Shown here piece after piece: positions 14,387 to 18,676 of a stretch of DNA of 18,676 nucleotides. The notes under the pieces are model-generated. The model made no database searches. It was given only the letters and a program-made list of their open reading frames with translations, and was not told where the DNA came from. Origin of the DNA: an uncultured Clostridia bacterium (GTDB lineage: Bacteria > Bacillota_A > Clostridia > TANB77 > CAG-508); NCBI GenBank assembly GCA_947369305.1, contig CANBLA010000009.1, positions 1 to 18,676 on the forward strand, in the 5' to 3' direction. Numbering within the stretch: position 1 is the first letter of the stretch; each line of letters begins with the position of its first letter. A program made the translations under genes and the position numbers.

Positions 14387-14764
14387 CTAATTCTCCTCTC
14401 CATATAAAATATCCAACATATTTTGCAAATCTTCTTTCGAAATACGGCTAAGTTTGGCAATTGAAACTGCTGTATCCATTAAATTTTCTATTTTCTGCAA
14501 CTGCTCTTCTCGAATGAGTTCCACATTTTTATTAGCAACATATGTCCCTTTTCCGGGAATCGTTTCAACATATCCTTCTCGTTCGAGTTCTTCATAAGCA
14601 TTTTTGGTAGTAATCACACTAATCCTTAAATCTTTTGCCAAACTTCGAATCGAAGGTAAGGCTTCTCCAGTTTTCAATTCATTTGAAACAATTTTATTTT
14701 TGATTTGCTCCTTAATTTGCTCATATATTGGACTATTGCTTGAATTACTGATAATCAAATACAT
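14387..14764 (-). CDS. GntR-family repressor, YtrA type
   Basis: A 125-residue regulator with an N-terminal winged helix (about 6-70; PIYEQIKEQIKNKIVSNEL, LPSIRSLAKDLRISVITTKNAYEELEREGYVETIPGKGTYV) and only a short helical C-terminus. This is the size and layout of the YtrA subfamily, which controls adjacent ABC transporters. The start is ATG 14764 with AAAGGAG 6 nt upstream, rather than the ATG at 14782, which lies at the edge of the operator. First gene of a three-gene operon. A palindromic operator overlapping the -10 box implies autorepression. Confidence 0.94.
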   Translation of the reverse strand: MYLIISNSSNSPIYEQIKEQIKNKIVSNELKTGEALPSIRSLAKDLRISVITTKNAYEELEREGYVETIPGKGTYVANKNVELIREEQLQKIENLMDTAVSIAKLSRISKEDLQNMLDILYGEEN

Positions 14765-14782
14765 GTTTTCTCCTTTACTCAT

Positions 14783-14805
14783 CTGTATATATACAGTATA
14801 TACAG
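14783..14805 (-). promoter_or_regulatory. Palindromic operator of the GntR/ABC operon
   Basis: A perfect 14-bp palindrome CTGTATATATACAG (14783-14796) followed directly by a repeat of its half, GTATATACAG (14796-14805). It covers the -10 box and the expected transcription start, an ideal place for the GntR repressor. Confidence 0.75.
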
Positions 14806-14823
14806 ATTTTTCAAAAAAGTCAA
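14795..14823 (-). promoter_or_regulatory. Promoter of the GntR/ABC operon
   Basis: On the minus strand, TTGACT (14823-14818), 17-bp spacer, TATACT (14800-14795). Confidence 0.85.
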
Positions 14824-14836
14824 TACTTTTATTAAA

Positions 14837-14862
14837 AAAAAATTGCCCTAAGGCAATTTTTT
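14837..14862 (-). terminator. Intrinsic terminator of the natAB-like operon
   Basis: An 11-bp stem AAAAAATTGCC / GGCAATTTTTT with loop CTAA, 8 nt past the permease stop and followed by T on the minus strand. Confidence 0.92.
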
Positions 14863-14870
14863 AATACATC

Positions 14871-16022
14871 TTATTTTGAAAACAATATTTTCTCTGACTT
14901 ATATTGCTTGATAATAACCTTCAATACCAAACTAATATACACAATTGTTGATGCAAACATTAATGCTACATTTAAGTAATCTATTTTTCCTTTTGTAATA
15001 TCTGTAAATATAATGGTGTAATTCAAAAATGGTACAATTGATAATAATGGTGTTGCTGAAACTTCTATCATAAATGCAATCATACCCGGAAAAAATGAGA
15101 TGAATGTTAATGGTGTTAAAGCACTTTGCGCTTCTTTAAAGGTTTTTGAAGTACTTGCAATTGAAATACATAAACCACTAATAAAAATTGAATAAGCAAA
15201 AATAATTAATACAGCAACCACAATACTTGGCACATTATATAAAATACTTACTTCTTCATAAATCGAAAACATATTTTGTGCCAACATAAGCGAAATAATG
15301 GCTAAAATCAGACTAATCATTCCTGTAATTATGGATGAAATTGATACACATAAAAATTTCCCTAAAATAATATCTTTACTTTTTATTGGGAAAGTTAATA
15401 AGGTTTCCAACGTTCCTCTTTCTTTTTCTCCTGCTGTCGTATCTGTTGATGGATAAGTCGCTGAAACTGTAATAGCCATTATAATAAATAAAAAGGCATA
15501 ATTTTTTACATAATTTCCAAAATAATTTTCATCTTTTTTTAACACATTTTCTTCTACTTTAATAATTTCCAAAACATCACTTGGATTCATTTGATTTTCT
15601 TGTAAATAGTTTTGTTGTAAATACTGTTTATATGTCTCAAAATAAGTTTTTATTAAACTTTTGGCATAACTACTATTTCCTGAACCATTTGTATTAATTA
15701 TGTATTCATTGTCCTGCTTGGTAATATATAAATTAATTTCATTTTTTTCATATTGCTCCTTCAAAGATTCTTCTGAAGCCTTTACTATTTCAATCTTCAT
15801 TTCTTTTGCAAGACTTTTTTCTTCCTCTGTCATTTCATAAGCAAATCCAATTTGATTATATTCTTTCACATCTTTATTAGCTTGTGCATTAAACAAAGCT
15901 GACATTCCCAATACTACTAAGGGAATAAAAATCGGAATTACCAACATCATTCCTAAAGACTTTTTATCTCGAAATACTTCTTTTAATTCTTTTTTCAAAA
16001 TATTTCTCCAATTATTCTTCAT
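14871..16022 (-). CDS. ABC-2 transporter permease, NatB-like
   Basis: A 383-residue membrane subunit. An N-terminal cytoplasmic KKELKEVFRDKKSLGMMLVIP (typical of NatB/YhaP proteins) leads into TM1. A large external loop (about 45-175) follows, then five C-terminal membrane helices with the conserved cytoplasmic TAGEKERGTLETLLTFPIKSKDIILGK motif. The start is ATG 16022 (MKNNWRN), 8 nt after GGAGG. Relative to the ATPase gene, the junction depends on frame: in the unshifted frame the ATPase ends as TAATG, sharing one base with this ATG; after the CGG shift it ends 11 nt inside this gene. Likely exports sodium ions or a peptide/toxic compound by analogy; the substrate is not shown. Confidence 0.93.
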   Translation of the reverse strand: MKNNWRNILKKELKEVFRDKKSLGMMLVIPIFIPLVVLGMSALFNAQANKDVKEYNQIGFAYEMTEEEKSLAKEMKIEIVKASEESLKEQYEKNEINLYITKQDNEYIINTNGSGNSSYAKSLIKTYFETYKQYLQQNYLQENQMNPSDVLEIIKVEENVLKKDENYFGNYVKNYAFLFIIMAITVSATYPSTDTTAGEKERGTLETLLTFPIKSKDIILGKFLCVSISSIITGMISLILAIISLMLAQNMFSIYEEVSILYNVPSIVVAVLIIFAYSIFISGLCISIASTSKTFKEAQSALTPLTFISFFPGMIAFMIEVSATPLLSIVPFLNYTIIFTDITKGKIDYLNVALMFASTIVYISLVLKVIIKQYKSEKILFSK

Positions 16023-16771
16023 TAGAGACACCTCCAATCATAGTAAAAAATGCATCTCTTAAGTTCGTTGTTCCGTGTATCTTTTTTTATTTGTTCTGGA
16101 GTTCCCGCATGGATAACTGTTCCTTTATTCATCATAATTACTTTATCGCAAATATTTTCTGCTTCTTCCATATAATGGGTCGAATATAAAATTGTTTTTC
16201 CTTTATCTCTTTCTTGTTTAATGAAATCTAATATAATTTGACTTGAAATAATATCTAAACCCGTTGTTGCTTCATCTAAAATGTAATATTGGGGCTCATG
16301 AATTAAACATCTTGCAAGATTCACTCTTTGTGTCTGACCAGTTGATAAATTAGCAATTTTATTATACAAAAAAGTCTCTAAATTCAAAATTTGCGATAGT
16401 TTTTTAATTCTATTTTCTGCCTGTTCCTCTGGTACACTATAAATATCACTACACATTTTCAACAATTCATAAGTGGACAAGGTATCATATAGCTTTGTAT
16501 TTCCAGATAAATAGGCTATATTTTGCTTGATTTCAATTTCATTGTTTTGGTAGTTTAAGTTATCAAACTCAAGACTCCCTTCGGTTGGTTCCAAAATCCC
16601 TGCAAGCATACGCAAAAGAGTCGTTTTTCCTGCTCCATTTGGACCTAAAATGCCAAGAATTTCCCCATCGTTGGCTTGAAAGGTGATTTTGTTATCTGCA
16701 TAAAATTCTTCTTTCTCTTTTTTATTTTTGTACTTCATAAACTTTTTCGTTAAATTGTTTACCTTAATCAT
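16012..16771 (-). CDS. ABC transporter ATPase, NatA-like; +1 shift at CGG near the C-terminus
   Basis: Energises the NatB-like permease encoded next. Walker A GILGPNGAGKTTLL, signature LSTGQTQRVNLARCL, Walker B YYILDEATTGLD and H-loop YSTHYMEEAE are intact. The zero frame ends in an unconvincing tail (RNNELKRCIFYYDWRCL, stop at 16022). At CGG codon 233 (16075-16073), skipping the C turns ACA CGG AAC into ACA GGA ACA. The tail becomes GTTNLRDAFFTMIGGVSNEE, the normal NatA-type ending (usual pattern G..nLeeaF..l.gg), 252 residues in total, stop at 16014-16012. The start is ATG 16771 with AAAGGAG 5 nt upstream. A TATAAT at 16799-16794 could be its -10 box, but no good -35 box is visible. Confidence 0.93.
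16073..16075 (-). other. +1 frameshift site 4: CGG codon 233 of the NatA-like ATPase
   Basis: Zero frame: AAA GAT ACA CGG AAC AAC GAA CTT AAG AGA TGC. Shifted frame: AAA GAT ACA GGA ACA ACG AAC TTA AGA GAT GCA TTT TTT, giving K-D-T-G-T-T-N-L-R-D-A-F-F. Unlike the other three sites the zero frame is not closed at once but continues 17 codons to a TAA that touches the natB start. Confidence 0.92.
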
Positions 16772-16811
16772 CATTTCTCCTTTCTTTTCGTCTATTATAA
16801 AATAACACAAA

Positions 16812-16840
16812 AGCATATAATTATCAAGTAATTATATGCT
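16812..16840 (-). terminator. Terminator of the 16858-17523 gene
   Basis: A 12-bp stem AGCATATAATTA / TAATTATATGCT with a 5-nt loop, followed on the minus strand by TTTGTGTTATTTT. Confidence 0.85.
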
Positions 16841-16857
16841 CTTTTTGACATAATATT

Positions 16858-17523
16858 TTAATTTTTCTGAATCTCATATTCTTCCCTATTTGGCTCTATT
16901 AAATTTCCATCTGTAACATTTCCAAACTCATATTCAAATTCCACAACAATATCAGATGTATCACCATTTTCCATGGTTACACTTCCATCTGTCCTTTTCA
17001 ACATTAAACCTGTTTCTTTTTCAATATACGTTTCTTGCATCCAATCTCCATTAATAAAATAACATTCTTTCCCTTTCCATTCCGCTGATTTTATTGAACT
17101 TGTGGCTGCCATTTGGAATAAATGCCATAAATTATCATTAAAATCAATACCAATAATCATGATTTTGCTTGGCACACCCAATGTATCTAATAATGCTATT
17201 TTATTTTCCCCAGTTTCCATATATGTATTTGTTTTTTCACCTTCATAATAGTTGATTAATTTTCTGGTTTCTCCGGTTGCTTTTATGGTGGTATTTAGTG
17301 ATAATACAGCTTTGTCTCCCTTGCAATAATATTCTGTAAGCGTCGTGCTTGAAACTGAATTATTAACGATTTTTTCATAATAATTGTTACTTTCTATATA
17401 GGGCTGTACTTTTTTTGCTAGACCATTTAATATTAGCATTTTTCTAGTAGTTAAACCTAAAAATACAAGTAAACAAACTACTAAAAGCCATACCATTATT
17501 TTTGCTATTTTTTTGTTATTCAT
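16858..17523 (-). CDS. Membrane-anchored extracytoplasmic protein, paralogue of the anti-sigma sensor domain
   Basis: A 221-residue protein with one N-terminal transmembrane anchor (about residues 8-24) and a beta-rich exported domain. Its start GLAKKVQPYIESNNYYEK matches GVAKKVEKQFESENFYIE of the anti-sigma factor at 11290-12267. Its end EFEYEFGNVTDGNLIEPNREEYEI matches EYHYEFESVTEEDVEMPDLEGYEI there. A middle block (TYIEKETGLMLKR / LWVDMDTGLPIMH) also agrees. The fold may be LolA/MucB-like, which would suit binding a lipid or envelope ligand. The start is ATG 17523, 7 nt after GGAGG; an ATG at 17529 is only 1 nt from it. A perfect promoter overlaps the end of the kinase gene, so it can be expressed separately. 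Role unknown; neighbours suggest envelope stress sensing. Confidence 0.85.
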   Translation of the reverse strand: MNNKKIAKIMVWLLVVCLLVFLGLTTRKMLILNGLAKKVQPYIESNNYYEKIVNNSVSSTTLTEYYCKGDKAVLSLNTTIKATGETRKLINYYEGEKTNTYMETGENKIALLDTLGVPSKIMIIGIDFNDNLWHLFQMAATSSIKSAEWKGKECYFINGDWMQETYIEKETGLMLKRTDGSVTMENGDTSDIVVEFEYEFGNVTDGNLIEPNREEYEIQKN

Positions 17524-17571
17524 ATTCATCCCTCCTTTTCTTTGGTAGTGTGTATTTCCTATTATATCTTA

Positions 17572-17600
17572 ATTATAACATGTTTTACATAAAATGTCAA
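17572..17600 (-). promoter_or_regulatory. Perfect promoter inside the end of the kinase gene
   Basis: On the minus strand, TTGACA (17600-17595), 17-bp spacer, TATAAT (17577-17572), with an extended -10 TG. The kinase TGA stop codon (17599-17597) is part of the -35 box. Confidence 0.9.
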
Positions 17601-18676
17601 CTTTTCCCAAACTCTACCCAAAACTCAATCCACTCCTCCTCATTTTTCACAAAAATTTCTCCTCCATGCAGTTCCACAATCTCCTTCGTAATCGCTAATC
17701 CCAAGCCTGCACCACCGGTACTAGATGTTCTCGATTCGTCCAAACGATAAAATTTATCAAATAATTTGTCTAATTTATAAGCTGGAATCTTATCTCCTTT
17801 ATTTTTAAATCCAATTTTTATTTTCTCTTTTTCTTCTGTTATTTCAATTTTAATCATAGTATTTTCATAACTATAACTTACTGCATTTTTTAGCAAATTT
17901 CCAAAAGCTCTGGCTAGCTTATCTCCATCACCTTGAAATTCAAGCGATTTGGGTTTATCTATTACACATTCTAATCTTTTATCTTGTAACATTGGATATG
18001 CTTCCTCTACTAATTGATCTAGTAAAAATACCAAATCCAATTTCTGCTTTGTAATTGGAATATCTTGCAGATGATATCTGGTAATATCAAAAAATTGATT
18101 GGTCAATTCTTCTAAGCGTAACGCCTTGCTTAATGCAGTTTTTAGGTATTTCGTTTGCAAATTCTTCGATATTTGAGTTTCTTCTGTCAACAAACTTAAA
18201 TAGCCAATTACAGAGGTTAGTGGTGTTTTTAAATCATGTGCCATGTACATAATTAAATCATTCTTCTTCGTCTCAGCTTCTTTGGCTTTGGTTTGATTAG
18301 CAATTAAATCTACGCGAATATTATTTAATCTATCTTTCAAAATGACTAAATCATCCGAAAGTTTGACATCTTTTTCAGGTTCTTTTAAAACTTGATCCAT
18401 CGCAGAAATAATTTCTATAAGCTTATTATTTGACGTTCGGATAACCAAAAAAGCGCTTAAAGAAAAAATCATTAGATATATAATTGCCATAAATAACGTT
18501 TTGTTTCTTACACACCAATAATAGAAATCTGGATTCATGTTAAATAGACGATTAGCAATTTGGTCATTATAAATTCCATCTACCAATATCCCCAATAGAA
18601 AACTTGCCCCTAGAGTATAAAAAACAATATTGACAACCGATTTTCTCGCAATCTTACTTTTTAATTTTTCAAATTC
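17597..18676 (-). CDS. VanS-like sensor histidine kinase, 5' end outside the window
   Basis: 359 residues are visible and the frame is open to the window edge, so the start is missing; an internal ATG at 18595 is not the start. The visible N-terminus EFEKLKSKIARKSVVNIVFY is the usual cytoplasmic lead-in of VanS-type kinases. Two transmembrane helices (about 13-33 and 62-80) bracket a short external loop of about 28 residues. A HAMP-like linker follows, then the HisKA box MAHDLKTPLTSVIGYL with phospho-acceptor H147. The HATPase domain shows the N-box KLARAFGNLLKNAVSYS and G-boxes FDKFYRLDESRTSSTGGAGLGLAI. The cognate response regulator is probably just upstream, beyond 18676. The stop is TGA, the only TGA among the gene ends here. 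The short loop suggests sensing at the membrane; the ligand is unknown. Confidence 0.93.
   Translation of the reverse strand, partial: EFEKLKSKIARKSVVNIVFYTLGASFLLGILVDGIYNDQIANRLFNMNPDFYYWCVRNKTLFMAIIYLMIFSLSAFLVIRTSNNKLIEIISAMDQVLKEPEKDVKLSDDLVILKDRLNNIRVDLIANQTKAKEAETKKNDLIMYMAHDLKTPLTSVIGYLSLLTEETQISKNLQTKYLKTALSKALRLEELTNQFFDITRYHLQDIPITKQKLDLVFLLDQLVEEAYPMLQDKRLECVIDKPKSLEFQGDGDKLARAFGNLLKNAVSYSYENTMIKIEITEEKEKIKIGFKNKGDKIPAYKLDKLFDKFYRLDESRTSSTGGAGLGLAITKEIVELHGGEIFVKNEEEWIEFWVEFGKS

Noticed and set aside
600..16075. Explaining the four shifts as random sequencing errors or ordinary pseudogenes
   Set aside because: All four fall on the same rare in-frame codon, none is in a long homopolymer, and the genes show no other damage. 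The idea cannot be fully excluded without reads, and at 1790 a single inserted T would explain site 1 equally well.
1..18676. CRISPR array, insertion sequence or prophage
   Set aside because: No regularly spaced repeats, transposase, integrase or terminal inverted repeats were seen. The only repeats are the paired terminators and operator boxes.

Overview
The window is about 18.7 kb of very AT-rich DNA with strong sigma-A type promoters (several are TTGACA-17 bp-TATAAT), GGAGG-type ribosome binding sites, A/T-flanked hairpin terminators and Firmicutes gene families (PadR and YtrA-type GntR regulators, an ECF sigma/anti-sigma pair, a VanS-like kinase, NatAB-like ABC transporters, a LysM/M14 cell-wall peptidase). 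It looks like an uncultured low-GC Clostridia-type bacterium; I cannot name the genus. Bases 1-46 are not genomic: they are an Illumina P7/TruSeq adapter with its 8-nt index, so this is the raw end of an assembled contig. The other end (18676) cuts a histidine kinase gene.

Layout. 47-1809 (-): U32-family protein with a DUF3656-like C-terminal region, cut by the contig end. 1956-2666 (+): unknown membrane protein. 2776-3303 (+): small anchored protein, possibly of the Mrr/restriction-endonuclease fold. 3349-4248 (-): aspartate carbamoyltransferase pyrB as a single gene. 4418-6397 and 6521-7807 (-): two membrane-anchored extracytoplasmic proteins (one with serpin-like and DUF3221-like regions, one with a zinc ribbon). 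7939-9214 (+): LysM + M14 endopeptidase. 9317-9409 (-): tRNA-Ser(GGA). 9459-11169 (-): PadR regulator plus FtsW/RodA-family protein. 11290-12751 (-): ECF sigma and zinc-finger anti-sigma. 12865-14764 (-): GntR regulator, ABC ATPase and permease. 14871-16771 (-): NatA/NatB-type ABC exporter. 16858-17523 (-): anchored protein paralogous to the anti-sigma sensor domain. 17597-18676 (-): VanS-like kinase. Much of the region is envelope sensing and export.

The outstanding observation: four apparent +1 frameshifts interrupt three otherwise well-conserved genes (two in the U32 gene, one in the M14 peptidase, one in natA), and every one lies on an in-frame CGG codon. Skipping the C of CGG (reading CGGN as GGN, glycine) restores the conserved protein each time. 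By eye I find no other in-frame CGG in roughly 5,500 codons of the remaining genes, except three in the unknown membrane protein at 1956-2666, which therefore looks foreign or is the main counter-evidence. The simplest reading is that CGG is not decoded as a normal arginine triplet here but triggers a +1 shift or is read as a four-base glycine codon. Independent indel errors or pseudogenes would have to hit the same codon four times.
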